From Arsenicicoccus bolidensis DSM 15745 (lineage in GTDB: Bacteria; Actinomycetota; Actinomycetes; Actinomycetales; Dermatophilaceae): DNA of 64,000 bases. Below the pieces are notes generated by a model. It saw only the letters and a program-made list of their open reading frames with translations, did no database searches and was not told the DNA's origin. This document shows positions 38,939 through 46,892 of the stretch, one piece after another. The stretch's first letter is position 1. Each line of letters begins with the position of its first letter. The translations under genes and the position numbers were made by a program. The stretch covers positions 1 through 64,000 of the forward strand of contig NZ_AUFG01000013.1 of NCBI RefSeq assembly GCF_000426385.1, given 5' to 3'.

Positions 38939-39511
38939 ATGACCACCACCACCCACCCGACCACCAGGACCGACGACAACCCCACCCTCGCGAGCTGGCG
39001 GCAGCACGCCGAGCCCTTCACGGCGGTCGTCGTGGCGGCGACCGACTGGGACGCCGCCAGCCCGTGCGAGGGATGGACCGCCACCGACGTGGTGGATCAC
39101 GTCGTCCAGACGGAGCGGGACTTCGTCGAGGGATGCGGCCTTTCCCTGCCGGTCACCGCCGAGGGATCCCCGGCCGACCGGTGGGCCGCGCACGAGACGG
39201 CCGTGGCCGCGCTGCTGGCGGACCCGGCCGTGGGGGACCAGGCGTTCGACGGCCACTTCGGCCCCACGACCGTGGGCGCCACCCTCACCCGCTTCTACGG
39301 CTTCGACCTGCTGGTGCACCGCTGGGACATTTCACGCTCCCAGGGCCGCGACGAGGTCCTCACGGATGCCGAGCTCGACGAGATCGACGCCGCCGTGGAC
39401 GGATTCGGCGAGCACGCCTACGCACCCGGCATCTTCGCCCGACCCGTCGAGGTGCCCGAGGGGGCGGACCGGTGTGCCCGCGTCCTGGCGCGGACGGGCC
39501 GCCGAGCCTGA
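38939..39511 (+). CDS. Mycothiol-dependent maleylpyruvate isomerase-like (DinB superfamily) protein
   Basis: A 190-residue protein of the DinB-like four-helix fold with the actinobacterial N-terminal metal-binding pattern: ASPCEGWTATDVVDHVVQTERDF near residues 41-63 (first metal His in VVDHVV) and YGFDLLVHRWDISRS near residue 122 (second His in LVHRWD). Such proteins use mycothiol or have lost the co-substrate; the reaction is not deducible. GAGGAGG at 38927-38933 supports ATG 38939. It is divergent from the AraC regulator, a likely regulator-target pair. Confidence 0.85.
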   Translation: MTTTTHPTTRTDDNPTLASWRQHAEPFTAVVVAATDWDAASPCEGWTATDVVDHVVQTERDFVEGCGLSLPVTAEGSPADRWAAHETAVAALLADPAVGDQAFDGHFGPTTVGATLTRFYGFDLLVHRWDISRSQGRDEVLTDAELDEIDAAVDGFGEHAYAPGIFARPVEVPEGADRCARVLARTGRRA

Positions 39512-39549
39512 ACCCGAGCCTCACCCGGTCCATGGTGTGCGCCGAGGGC

Positions 39550-39555
39550 TACGAT
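39550..39555 (+). promoter_or_regulatory. -10 hexamer TACGAT for the antitoxin gene (leaderless)
   Basis: TACGAT ends 7 bases before ATG 39563; no ribosome binding site is visible. Confidence 0.55.
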
Positions 39556-39562
39556 TGCGCAC

Positions 39563-39820
39563 ATGACGACGATCGCCGCGCGAGAGCTGCGCAACCACAC
39601 CGGCGCGCTCCTCGCCCGCGTCGCGGCGGGTGAGCGACTCACCATCACCCACCGCGGCGAGCCCGTGGCCGAGCTGACCCGGCCGGGACGTCGTCGTCGT
39701 GGCTACCTCCAGCGGGACGAGGTCCTTGCCGTCCTGGCACCCGGGCGGGGAGGGTCCTGGACGCAGGACCAGGCCTGGATCGGCGCAGGCAGCACCGACG
39801 ACCTCGGTCCGATCCGGTGA
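39563..39820 (+). CDS. Phd/YefM-type antitoxin
   Basis: An 85-residue antitoxin. The N-terminal DNA-binding segment TIAARELRNHTGALLARVAAGERLTITHRGEPVAEL (residues 3-38, read in parts) is the Phd/YefM fold; the flexible C-terminus (GGSWTQDQAWIGAGSTDD) is what would wrap the toxin. Its last bases overlap the toxin start (GTGA), so the antitoxin is made first. Autoregulation by the complex is usual for the family. The promoter places the transcript start at the ATG, so the antitoxin would be translated from a leaderless message. Confidence 0.92.
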   Translation: MTTIAARELRNHTGALLARVAAGERLTITHRGEPVAELTRPGRRRRGYLQRDEVLAVLAPGRGGSWTQDQAWIGAGSTDDLGPIR

Positions 39821-40215
39821 CAGCGGCGGGCCTGCTGGACACGAGCGTCTGGATCGCCGGCGAGGTCGGGCGCCCCGTCACCGCCGAGGCACTGCCCGAG
39901 CGCTCGTACGTCTCCGTGATCACCGTCGCGGAGATCGAGGCCGGCGTCCTCGCAGCCGGCGACGTCGAGACCCGAGCCGCACGCATGGCGACGGCCACGG
40001 CGCTCGCCATGGTCGAGGCGCTCCCGGTCGACGAGGCGGTGGCGCGGGAGTGGGCGCGGATGCGCGTCCTGCTCCGTGACGCCGGACGACGCGTCAACGT
40101 CAACGACCTCTGGATCGCAGCCACCGCCCGGGCCAACGACCTGCCCGTCTACACCCAGGATGATGACTTCGACGTGCTGGGCGAGGTCTGCGGGATCCGG
40201 GTGGTGCGCGTCTGA
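39817..40215 (+). CDS. vapC: VapC-type PIN domain toxin
   Basis: A 132-residue PIN-domain ribonuclease toxin. The acidic active-site residues are Asp8 in LLDTSVWIAGE, Glu in ITVAEIEAGVLAAG near residue 39, Asp in NVNDLWIAATA near 95 and Asp in YTQDDDFDVL near 113. It targets tRNA or rRNA in characterised members. It starts at GTG 39817, overlapping the antitoxin stop by four bases. A DD pair in QDDDFD replaces the simpler D of some members but the PIN quartet is complete, so the toxin looks intact. Confidence 0.93.
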   Translation: MTAAGLLDTSVWIAGEVGRPVTAEALPERSYVSVITVAEIEAGVLAAGDVETRAARMATATALAMVEALPVDEAVAREWARMRVLLRDAGRRVNVNDLWIAATARANDLPVYTQDDDFDVLGEVCGIRVVRV

Positions 40216-40243
40216 CCCGTGGTCGGCAGTGGCCGCGTCTCGG

Positions 40244-40960
40244 TCAGGCGCGGGGCGGCTCGACGGTCGTCTGGGCGGGCAGGTCGTCCGAGGAGACCAG
40301 GCCGACGGGGCAGGTGTAGCCGTTGGGCCCGTGGTTGCAGTAGCCGCCGGGGTTCTTGTGGAGGTACTGCTGGTGGTAGTCCTCGGCGAAGTAGAACGGG
40401 CCCGCGTCCTCGGCCGAGCGCAGCTCCGTCGTCACGTGGCCGTGGCCGCGCGAGGTGAGCAGCCCGTCGAAGGCGTCGCACGCCGCGCGGGCCTGGGCCT
40501 CCTGCAGGGGGGTGGTCCAGTAGATCGCCGAGCGGTACTGCGTGCCGATGTCGTTGCCCTGGCGGTTGGCGGTCGTGGGGTCGTGGTTCTCCATGAGGGT
40601 GGCGACGATCCGGTCGGCGCCGACCTGCGCCGGGTCGTAGGCCACGAGCACCATCTCGGTGTGCCCCGTGCGACCGCTGCACGTCTCCTCGTAGGTCGGG
40701 TTGGGGGTGAACCCGCCCATGTAGCCCACCGCGGTGCCGACCACGCCGGGCAGCTTCCAGAAGATGCGCTCCAGCCCCCAGAAGCACCCGCCCGCGACAT
40801 ACAGGATCTCGGCGGGGGAGCCGCCGGCGGTGGTCCAGGGACCGGTGAGCGGGGCATCGAGGACCGTATGACGGGCCGCCAGCCCGCCCATCGGGGTGTC
40901 GCGCCCGGGCAGGGCCTCGGCGGGGGTGACCATCACGGGGGTGGAACGACCGAAGATCAT
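40244..40960 (-). CDS. msrA: Peptide-methionine (S)-S-oxide reductase
   Basis: Reduces S-methionine sulfoxide in proteins. The catalytic cysteine is in VAGGCFWGLERIF near residue 59, and the family's GYMGGFTPNPTYEE, GHTEMVLVAYDP and DIGTQYRSAIYW follow in order. The C-terminal resolving cysteines are in GYCNHGPNGYTCPVG near residue 215. It has 238 residues, with a 50-residue N-terminal extension common in actinobacteria and no fused MsrB. It sits convergent to the toxin-antitoxin pair, 28 bases apart. Confidence 0.97.
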   Translation of the reverse strand: MIFGRSTPVMVTPAEALPGRDTPMGGLAARHTVLDAPLTGPWTTAGGSPAEILYVAGGCFWGLERIFWKLPGVVGTAVGYMGGFTPNPTYEETCSGRTGHTEMVLVAYDPAQVGADRIVATLMENHDPTTANRQGNDIGTQYRSAIYWTTPLQEAQARAACDAFDGLLTSRGHGHVTTELRSAEDAGPFYFAEDYHQQYLHKNPGGYCNHGPNGYTCPVGLVSSDDLPAQTTVEPPRA

Positions 40961-40978
40961 CCCCCCATCCTCCCACGC

Positions 40979-41944
40979 TCAGTGCGGGGCGTCGGGCGCT
41001 GCCGCGGGGATGGGACGCCGCAGCCGCTCGCGGATGTCGATGAGCGCCTTGGCGTGCTCCTGCAGGGCGAGGTCCTCGGGGCGCTGGGGGTTCCACGAGC
41101 GGACGTGCTGCTTGTGGCCGTCCTCGTCGAGGGCCACGAGCACCATGGTGCAGTGCGTCGTCGTGCGCATCTCGCCGGTGCGCGGGTTGCCCGATCGCAC
41201 GTGCACGGACACGTGCATGCTGGAGTGGCCGGTGTAGATGAGGCGGGCCTCCACCTCGACCACGTCCCCGATGAGAAGGGGGCGGTAGAAGCGGACGCCG
41301 CCGGCGTAGACCGCGATCACGCTGCCGCGGTGCCAGCGCTCGGCCACCAGCGTCCCCGCCTCGTCGATCCACCGCATGACGATGCCGCCGTGGACCTTGC
41401 CGCCCCAGTTGACGTCGGTCGGCGCCGCCATGAAGCGCAAGGTCTCGCGGCAGGCGTCCGTGTCGTCGGTGTAGCGCTGGCGCTCCATGTCGGCCTCGAT
41501 GGCCCGGCGACCCTCGATGCGGCTCTGCGCGAGGGCCTGCTGCTCGCGCTCCCAGTCGTCCTCGGGCACGAACTCCGGCACCGCCGCCGGTCGCCCGTCC
41601 TCACCCATCGAGACGAAGACCAGCAGGCACTGGGTGTTGATCGTGAGCGTCCCGTCGCGCGGGTCGCCGGACGAGACGGTCGCCACGATGTGCATCGACG
41701 AGCGCCCGGTGTGGACCACGCGGGACTGCACCTCCACCAGGTCCCCGACCTCGACGGGGCGGGTGAAGTGGATGTTGCCGACATACGCCGTCACGCAGTA
41801 GGTGCCGGACCACCCTGCGGCACAGGCATATCCGGACTTGTCGATCCACTCCAGCATGCGGCCGCCGCCCACCCGGTCGCGGACGTTGCCGTCGGTCGGT
41901 GCCGCCATGAAGCGGAGGGTCACGCTGCGCTGGGTGCCGGGCAT
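40979..41944 (-). CDS. Acyl-CoA thioesterase with tandem hot-dog domains
   Basis: A 321-residue protein made of two similar halves. Each opens with a TLRFMAAPTD segment, followed by GGRMLEWIDKSGYACA in the first and GKVHGGIVMRWIDEAGTLVA in the second, the 4HBT/BACH-type hot-dog pattern in which the Asp of WID is catalytic. Each half continues with VGDLVEVQSRVVHTGRSSMH or GDVVEVEARLIYTGHSSMH. Fused pairs hydrolyse long-chain acyl-CoA. The second half keeps the HGG motif; the first has VGGG in its place, so only one may be fully active. A TAGCCT hexamer 6 bases upstream implies a leaderless transcript. Confidence 0.9.
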   Translation of the reverse strand: MPGTQRSVTLRFMAAPTDGNVRDRVGGGRMLEWIDKSGYACAAGWSGTYCVTAYVGNIHFTRPVEVGDLVEVQSRVVHTGRSSMHIVATVSSGDPRDGTLTINTQCLLVFVSMGEDGRPAAVPEFVPEDDWEREQQALAQSRIEGRRAIEADMERQRYTDDTDACRETLRFMAAPTDVNWGGKVHGGIVMRWIDEAGTLVAERWHRGSVIAVYAGGVRFYRPLLIGDVVEVEARLIYTGHSSMHVSVHVRSGNPRTGEMRTTTHCTMVLVALDEDGHKQHVRSWNPQRPEDLALQEHAKALIDIRERLRRPIPAAAPDAPH

Positions 41945-41950
41945 GGCCCC

Positions 41951-41956
41951 AGGCTA
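41951..41956 (-). promoter_or_regulatory. -10 hexamer TAGCCT for the thioesterase gene (leaderless)
   Basis: On the minus strand TAGCCT ends 6 bases before ATG 41944. Confidence 0.5.
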
Positions 41957-42043
41957 GTGACCCGCACGCACAACGAGGTATCGGCCCAGGTCGATGTGGC
42001 GGCTGGCGCCGTTGTGCGTGTGAGCTCGTTCGATGCGGGTGGA

Positions 42044-42049
42044 TAGCCT
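42044..42049 (+). promoter_or_regulatory. -10 hexamer TAGCCT for glmL (leaderless)
   Basis: TAGCCT ends 7 bases before ATG 42057. It sits about 90 bases from the divergent thioesterase -10. Confidence 0.5.
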
Positions 42050-42056
42050 GGCGACC

Positions 42057-43382
42057 ATGTCCCGCGTGCTGTGCGTCGATGTCGGCTCGACCTTCACCAA
42101 GGCGGTGGTCGTCGAGACGGGGACGGGCGAGCTGCTGGCACGGGCCGAGACGCCGACCACCGTCGGGACGGACGTGCTGGACGGCTACCGCACGGTCCGC
42201 GACCTCGCTGAGGCGCAGCTGCCGGACGGTTCAGGGGAGATCGACGACGTGCTCCTGTGCTCCAGCGCGGGCGGGGGGCTGCGGCTGGCGGTGGTGGGAT
42301 ACGAGCGGACGGTCACGGCCGAGGCGGGGCACCGGGTCGGGCTGTCCGCGGGGGCCAAGGTCGTGCACGTCAGCGCGGGGGAGCTCGACGCACAGGGCAT
42401 ACGTGACCTGCGGGATGCCCGCCCCGACGTGGTCCTCCTGGTCGGCGGGACCGACGGGGGCAACGCAGAGGTGCTGCGGCACAACGCGACTCGCCTGGCG
42501 CGGGCGCGCGTGACCATGCCGATCGTGGTGGCCGGCAACGCCGAGGCCCGCGACGAGGTGGTCGCCATCCTGCGAGAGCGCGGTCGGCGGGTGGTCGCCA
42601 CCGACAACGTCGTCCCGCGCATCGGCGTCATCGCGCCTGAGGGTGCGCGCGCCGCCATACGCGAGGTGTTCCTCGATCACGTGATCGGCGGCAAGGGCCT
42701 GTCGAGAGGGCCGACGTTCGCCGCCCTGGTGCGTGCCGCGACCCCCGACGCCGTGCTCAGCGGGGTCGAGGTGCTCTCGGCGCTGCACGACGGGGACGTG
42801 CTGGTCGTGGACGTGGGTGGGGCGACGACCGACGTCTACTCCGTCATCGAGCCGCAGGGCGAGGACGCGACGCTGCGCAAGCACGTGGTCGGCCCGATGT
42901 GGGCGATGCGCACGGTCGAGGGGGACCTCGGGATGCGGTGGAACGCCCCCACCATCGTCGACGCGGCCCCCGCGGAGGGCCTCGCGGTGAGCGAGGGACT
43001 GCGCGCGTATGCCGAGAGGGTGCACGCCGACACCGGGCACCTGCCGGCCGACGCAGACGAGCGCGGGCACGACGCGGAGCTGGCCCGGCTGGCGGCGACG
43101 ATCGCGGTGCGGCGCCACGCACGACCGGACCGCCCCACCGGTGACGTCGCCCTGGTCCTCGGGTCGGGCGGGGCGCTGAGGCACGGCGGCGGTGCGGGGG
43201 AGCGGGGCAGCGTCGCGGACGCCGTCCTCGGGGCGGTCACCGGCGACTGGGCCGGCGGGTGGCGGGTGCCCGACCACGCGCGGACGGCCGTCGACCGGGA
43301 CTACCTGCTGTGCGCCGTCGGCCTCCTGGCCGGCGTGGACGAGGCGGCGGCGCGCCGCGTGGCCGCACGCCTGCTGGGGTAG
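42057..43382 (+). CDS. glmL: GlmL/MutL family ASKHA ATPase
   Basis: A 441-residue member of the family found next to glutamate mutase and other B12-dependent aminomutases, thought to repair or chaperone them. The ATP-binding ASKHA motifs are LCVDVGSTFTKAVVVETGTG at residues 5-24 and DVLVVDVGGATTDVYSVIE near residue 246, with LLVGGTDGGNAEVL near 130 and LVLGSGGALRHGG near 370. Nothing in this window encodes a glutamate mutase, ornithine or lysine aminomutase, so the gene is separated from any client enzyme here. ATG 42057 is preferred to an upstream in-frame start because of the -10 position. Confidence 0.9.
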   Translation: MSRVLCVDVGSTFTKAVVVETGTGELLARAETPTTVGTDVLDGYRTVRDLAEAQLPDGSGEIDDVLLCSSAGGGLRLAVVGYERTVTAEAGHRVGLSAGAKVVHVSAGELDAQGIRDLRDARPDVVLLVGGTDGGNAEVLRHNATRLARARVTMPIVVAGNAEARDEVVAILRERGRRVVATDNVVPRIGVIAPEGARAAIREVFLDHVIGGKGLSRGPTFAALVRAATPDAVLSGVEVLSALHDGDVLVVDVGGATTDVYSVIEPQGEDATLRKHVVGPMWAMRTVEGDLGMRWNAPTIVDAAPAEGLAVSEGLRAYAERVHADTGHLPADADERGHDAELARLAATIAVRRHARPDRPTGDVALVLGSGGALRHGGGAGERGSVADAVLGAVTGDWAGGWRVPDHARTAVDRDYLLCAVGLLAGVDEAAARRVAARLLG

Positions 43383-43386
43383 GCGC

Positions 43387-43878
43387 TCAGGCGACGTAGG
43401 GCTTGGCGTCCTTGATCTTGACCGTGATGGTCTTGCCGTTGGGGGCCTCGTAGGAAGCCTGGTCGCCCTTCTTCTTGCCGTTGATGGCGGCACCGAGGGG
43501 GGACTTCTCGGAGTAGACCTCGAGGTCCTCGTCGCCGGCCATCTCGCGGCTGCCGAGGAGGAACTTCAGGTCGTCGCCGAACAGGTCGACCGTGACGACC
43601 ATGCCGGGCTCGACGATGCCGTCGTCGGGCGGGGTGTTGCCGACCTTGGCGGTCTCCAGCAGCTGCTTGAGCTGGCGGATGCGGGCCTCCATCTTGCCCT
43701 GCTCCTCCTTGGCCGCGTGGTAGCCACCGTTCTCCTTGAGGTCGCCCTCGTCACGGGCGGCCTCGATGCGCTTGGCGATGTCGGTGCGGCCGGGGCCCGA
43801 CAGCTGCTCGAGCTCACCCTTGAGGCGGTCGTAGGCCTCCTGGGTCAGGAAGCTCTGCTGAGCGGTCGTCTCGGTCAC
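43387..43878 (-). CDS. greA: Transcription elongation factor GreA
   Basis: Promotes RNA cleavage by backtracked RNA polymerase. The N-terminal coiled coil (FLTQEAYDRLKGELEQL, then RTDIAKRIEAARDEGDLKEN, residues about 10-75) has the acidic tip DEGDLKENGGYHAAKEEQ, and the C-terminal FKBP-like domain carries VYSEKSPLGAAINGKKKGD. It has 163 residues. The GTG start at 43878 follows AGGAG by 8 bases. It is convergent with glmL with only 4 bases between stops. A TACAAT hexamer about 100 bases upstream may be its promoter. Confidence 0.97.
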   Translation of the reverse strand: MTETTAQQSFLTQEAYDRLKGELEQLSGPGRTDIAKRIEAARDEGDLKENGGYHAAKEEQGKMEARIRQLKQLLETAKVGNTPPDDGIVEPGMVVTVDLFGDDLKFLLGSREMAGDEDLEVYSEKSPLGAAINGKKKGDQASYEAPNGKTITVKIKDAKPYVA

Positions 43879-43976
43879 GATGATTCTCCTGGTCGGTATA
43901 AGTTCGGGTCCGGACCGCAGCGACGAGGCTCGAAAGAGCCGCGCGTCAGGTCCAGACCCGGCACGAGTAAGCCTCC

Positions 43977-43982
43977 ATTGTA
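43977..43982 (-). promoter_or_regulatory. -10 hexamer TACAAT for greA
   Basis: On the minus strand TACAAT stands about 98 bases before GTG 43878, between DUF4307 and greA. Confidence 0.4.
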
Positions 43983-44015
43983 CCAACTGGTCCCCGCGGT
44001 GGTGCTCGCCGGGGG

Positions 44016-44438
44016 CTAGACGCGCGTGCAGAGCTTGACGGTGCCGGTCACGGCCCGCGAGGTCGTGCGCAGGCTGGTCTTGGTGCGCGTGGTGTCCTGG
44101 CGGTCGTCCGCCGGCACCCGCACGTGGGTCGTGCCCACCGGAGCGAAACGCACGTCCAGGGCCTCCACCTCGCAGGACACGGTCCAGCCGCGGGGCCGGG
44201 TCACCTCGAAGTCCACCATCACCGACCGGTCGTCGGCGACGCGGTAGTTGATGACCCGGTGGGTGACCACGTCCGTGGCGTTCTGGACGCCGATCCAGGC
44301 GAGGAGCGCGATCGCCGGGACGAGGATGGCTGCCGCGATCCACCACCACCGACGCGTGCCGAGCCGGGGGACGACGGGCTGCTCGAGCTCCTCGTCGTAG
44401 TCCCGCTCGTCCACGTCCGGGTAGGCGTCGTCAGGCAC
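44016..44438 (-). CDS. DUF4307 membrane protein
   Basis: A 140-residue protein with an acidic cytoplasmic N-terminus (YPDVDERDYDEELE), one membrane helix (RRWWWIAAAILVPAIALLAW, about 29-48) and an extracytoplasmic beta-rich domain ending in SRAVTGTVKLCTRV. This matches the actinobacterial DUF4307 family, normally found divergent from mca, as it is here. No function is known. The GTG start at 44438 follows AGGAG. About 72 bases separate it from mca, so the promoters of the two face each other. Confidence 0.88.
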   Translation of the reverse strand: MPDDAYPDVDERDYDEELEQPVVPRLGTRRWWWIAAAILVPAIALLAWIGVQNATDVVTHRVINYRVADDRSVMVDFEVTRPRGWTVSCEVEALDVRFAPVGTTHVRVPADDRQDTTRTKTSLRTTSRAVTGTVKLCTRV

Positions 44439-44510
44439 GTCGGCTCCTGCAGGTGGTTCGGGGCACAATGGGGTTCGCCCCCCACCGTAGTCCCGCCGGA
44501 AGGACCCCTC

Positions 44511-45491
44511 GTGACCGACACCGCCCGTGGCCCGCTGCGGCTCATGTGCGTGCACGCCCACCCCGACGACGAGTCCAGCAAGGGTGCGGCCACCATGGCC
44601 CGCTACCGCGGGGAGGGGCACGAGGTCCTCGTCGTCACCTGCACCGGCGGCGAGCGGGGGGACGTGCTCAACGAGAAGCTCAAGGACGACCCGCACATCC
44701 AGCGCAACCTGCCCGAGGTGCGCCGCCAGGAGATGGCCAAGGCGCGCGAGATCCTCGACGTGGACCAGGTGTGGCTGGGCTTCGTCGACTCCGGTCTGCC
44801 CGAGGGTGACCCGCTGCCCCCGCTGCCGGACGGGTGCTTCGCGCTGGAGCCGCTGGACGTCACGACCGAGGCGCTGGTCCGCGTCGTCCGTGAGTTCCGC
44901 CCGCACGTGATGACCACGTATGACGAGAAGGGCGGCTACCCGCACCCCGACCACGTCATGACCCACGTGGTGGCGATGGCGGCGTTCGAGGCGGCGGGCG
45001 ACCCGGACCGCTACCCGCACGCCGGCGAGCCGTGGCAGCCGCTCAAGATCTACTACAACCAGACCTTCTCCAAGGCGCGCATCACGGCCTTCCACGAGGC
45101 GATGCTGGCCGGCGGGCACAAGAGCCCCTACGACGACTGGCTCAAGGGCTGGCGCGACCGCCCCGAGCGGACCGTCACCACCAAGATCCACTGCGCGGAG
45201 TACTTCCCCGTCCGCGACGCCGCCCTGATGGCCCACGCCACGCAGGTGGACCCCGACGGCACGTGGTTCCAGGTCCCCCTCGCGATCCAGGAGCAGTCCT
45301 GGCCCTACGACGACTTCGAGGCGGCGCTGTCCTACGTGCCGATCGAGGCGGGCGAGGACGACCTGTTCGCCGGTCTCGGCACGCCCGATGAGGCCGACGC
45401 GTCGGGCCGGCGGACGGACCTGTCCATCGCCTACGACGGCCGCGTGGCCCTCGAGGCGGAGCACGAGCGCGAGCGCGAGGAGCGAGCCTGA
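44511..45491 (+). CDS. mca: Mycothiol S-conjugate amidase
   Basis: Zinc amidase that cleaves mycothiol S-conjugates to release the mercapturic acid, in detoxification; close relative of the biosynthetic MshB deacetylase. The metal motif AHPDDESSKGAATMARY starts at about residue 16, with CTGGERGDVLN near 43 and the third zinc histidine in YPHPDHVMTHV near 144. The length of 326 and the long C-terminus with IHCAEYFPVRDAAL favour Mca over MshB. GTG 44511 follows GGAAGGA. The next gene overlaps its stop. Confidence 0.94.
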   Translation: MTDTARGPLRLMCVHAHPDDESSKGAATMARYRGEGHEVLVVTCTGGERGDVLNEKLKDDPHIQRNLPEVRRQEMAKAREILDVDQVWLGFVDSGLPEGDPLPPLPDGCFALEPLDVTTEALVRVVREFRPHVMTTYDEKGGYPHPDHVMTHVVAMAAFEAAGDPDRYPHAGEPWQPLKIYYNQTFSKARITAFHEAMLAGGHKSPYDDWLKGWRDRPERTVTTKIHCAEYFPVRDAALMAHATQVDPDGTWFQVPLAIQEQSWPYDDFEAALSYVPIEAGEDDLFAGLGTPDEADASGRRTDLSIAYDGRVALEAEHEREREERA

Positions 45492-45736
45492 TGAACCCCG
45501 GTGGCGGCGGCAACGACCTCTACAACCAGATCGGCCCCGGCTTCGCGGCCTTCGTGGTCGTGTTCCTGCTGGCGCTCGCGATCTGGCTGCTCGTGCGGAG
45601 CATGAACGGCCACCTGCGCCGGGTGCGCTACCGCGAGGCCGCGGAGCAGCAGGCGCAGCGTGAGCGCATCGAGCGCAGTGAGAGCCGTGAGCAGGACGGG
45701 CGGCGTCCGCAGACAGGGTCCGGACGACAGGAGTAG
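45491..45736 (+). CDS. Small membrane protein downstream of mca
   Basis: An 81-residue protein: a short Gly-rich N-terminus, one membrane helix (AAFVVVFLLALAIWLLV, about 19-35) and a highly charged cytoplasmic tail rich in Arg, Glu and Gln (EAAEQQAQRERIERSESRE). Its ATG overlaps the mca stop (TGATG), and genes like it follow mca in related genomes. Function is unknown. Its TAG stop forms the first half of a TAGCCT hexamer for the next gene. Confidence 0.8.
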   Translation: MNPGGGGNDLYNQIGPGFAAFVVVFLLALAIWLLVRSMNGHLRRVRYREAAEQQAQRERIERSESREQDGRRPQTGSGRQE

Positions 45737-45739
45737 CCT
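45734..45739 (+). promoter_or_regulatory. -10 hexamer TAGCCT for the prenyl transferase gene
   Basis: The TAG stop of the small membrane protein forms half of this hexamer; the leader to GTG 45812 would be about 65 bases. Confidence 0.45.
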
Positions 45740-45811
45740 CGGCACGGTTCGTGCCGCGCAGCACGTCGCCGAGCCCGCTGTCCGCCGAGTCACCGGTGAA
45801 GGAGGTCCCCC

Positions 45812-46579
45812 GTGCGCAGCTCAGTCGGCAACCCGCTGTACTCCGCCTACGAGCGTCGGCTGCTCAGCCAGCTCCCCACCGAGGGCCTGCCGCGTCACGT
45901 CGGCGTCATGCTGGACGGCAACCGGCGGTGGGCGCGGGCCAAGGGCGCTGACACGGCCGAGGGCCATCAGGCCGGGGCGGACCGGATCGAGCACCTGCTG
46001 GAGTGGTGCGACGAGGTGGGTATCGAGTTCGTCACGCTGTGGCTGCTGTCCACCGACAACCTCAACCGCCCCGAGGCCGAGCTCGCGCCGCTGCTGCGCA
46101 TCATCGAGGGCGCCGTCGCCTCGCTCGCCGAGCAGCAGCGGTGGCGCATCCGCCTGGTCGGGGCGCTGGACCTGCTGCCGGCCGAGACCGCCGCGCCGCT
46201 GCGGTGCGCCGAGCAGGCCACGGCCGAGCTCGACGGCCTCGTCTGCAACATCGCCGTCGGCTACGGCGGACGCCGCGAGATCGCCGACGCCGTCAAGGAC
46301 CTCCTGCGGGCCGAGGCCGACAAGGGCCGCTCGCTGAAGCAGATAATCGAGACGCTCGACGTGGACCAGATCGCCGACCACCTCTACACCAAGGGCCAGC
46401 CCGACCCGGACCTCGTGATCCGCACCTCGGGGGAGCAGCGGATCGGTGGCTTCCTGCTGTGGCAGTCCATCCACAGCGAGTTCTACTTCTGCGAGGCCTA
46501 CTGGCCGGACTTCCGGCGGGTCGACTTCCTGCGGGCCCTGCGGTCGTATGCCGACCGCGAACGGCGTTACGGCTCCTGA
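45812..46579 (+). CDS. cis-Isoprenyl diphosphate synthase (UppS family)
   Basis: A 255-residue cis-prenyl transferase that adds isopentenyl units to an allylic diphosphate. The diphosphate loop is HVGVMLDGNRRWARAKG near residue 29 with the catalytic Asp, then EFVTLWLLSTDNLNRP near 72, and the C-terminal DPDLVIRTSGEQRIGGFLLWQ with SEFYFCEAYWPDF. Actinobacteria often have two homologues; the sequence resembles the short-chain Z-farnesyl-type (Rv1086-like) more than the decaprenyl enzyme, which I judge from memory only. GGAGG at 45800-45804 supports GTG 45812. Confidence 0.9.
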   Translation: MRSSVGNPLYSAYERRLLSQLPTEGLPRHVGVMLDGNRRWARAKGADTAEGHQAGADRIEHLLEWCDEVGIEFVTLWLLSTDNLNRPEAELAPLLRIIEGAVASLAEQQRWRIRLVGALDLLPAETAAPLRCAEQATAELDGLVCNIAVGYGGRREIADAVKDLLRAEADKGRSLKQIIETLDVDQIADHLYTKGQPDPDLVIRTSGEQRIGGFLLWQSIHSEFYFCEAYWPDFRRVDFLRALRSYADRERRYGS

Positions 46580-46695
46580 GGTCTCGCGCGCGCGGCCGCC
46601 GGCATCGCCGGGCGCACCCCTGCCCCGAGCGGTCCGTCGTCCGCGACGCCAGGGGTCCGCGCGGGTGAACTTCGGCTGAACCCCGACGCGTCGCG

Positions 46696-46709
46696 GCGGG
46701 ATATCCCGC
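46696..46709. promoter_or_regulatory. 14-bp palindrome upstream of phoH
   Basis: GCGGGATATCCCGC is a perfect palindrome lying just before the -35 position relative to TAGCGT at 46731. Candidate operator. The 313-base gap 46580-46892 otherwise shows only that hexamer. Confidence 0.4.
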
Positions 46710-46730
46710 GCGACCACCACCGGGCGCACG

Positions 46731-46736
46731 TAGCGT
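46731..46736 (+). promoter_or_regulatory. -10 hexamer TAGCGT for phoH
   Basis: TAGCGT lies about 160 bases before the preferred GTG 46893 and about 40 before an alternative TTG 46776. Confidence 0.35.
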
Positions 46737-46892
46737 GGCGGCATCCGGCGCATCCAGCGCACGGATGGGAAGGCCTTGACGTTGAGGGAGCCACACGAGC
46801 TCCGGACGGGGGCCGGACCCGGCGCCCCGGCGCCAGGGTCGGCCTCCGGACCGAGAGCGAGCGCGACGGCACCGTCGCGCGTGGGAGTCAGC

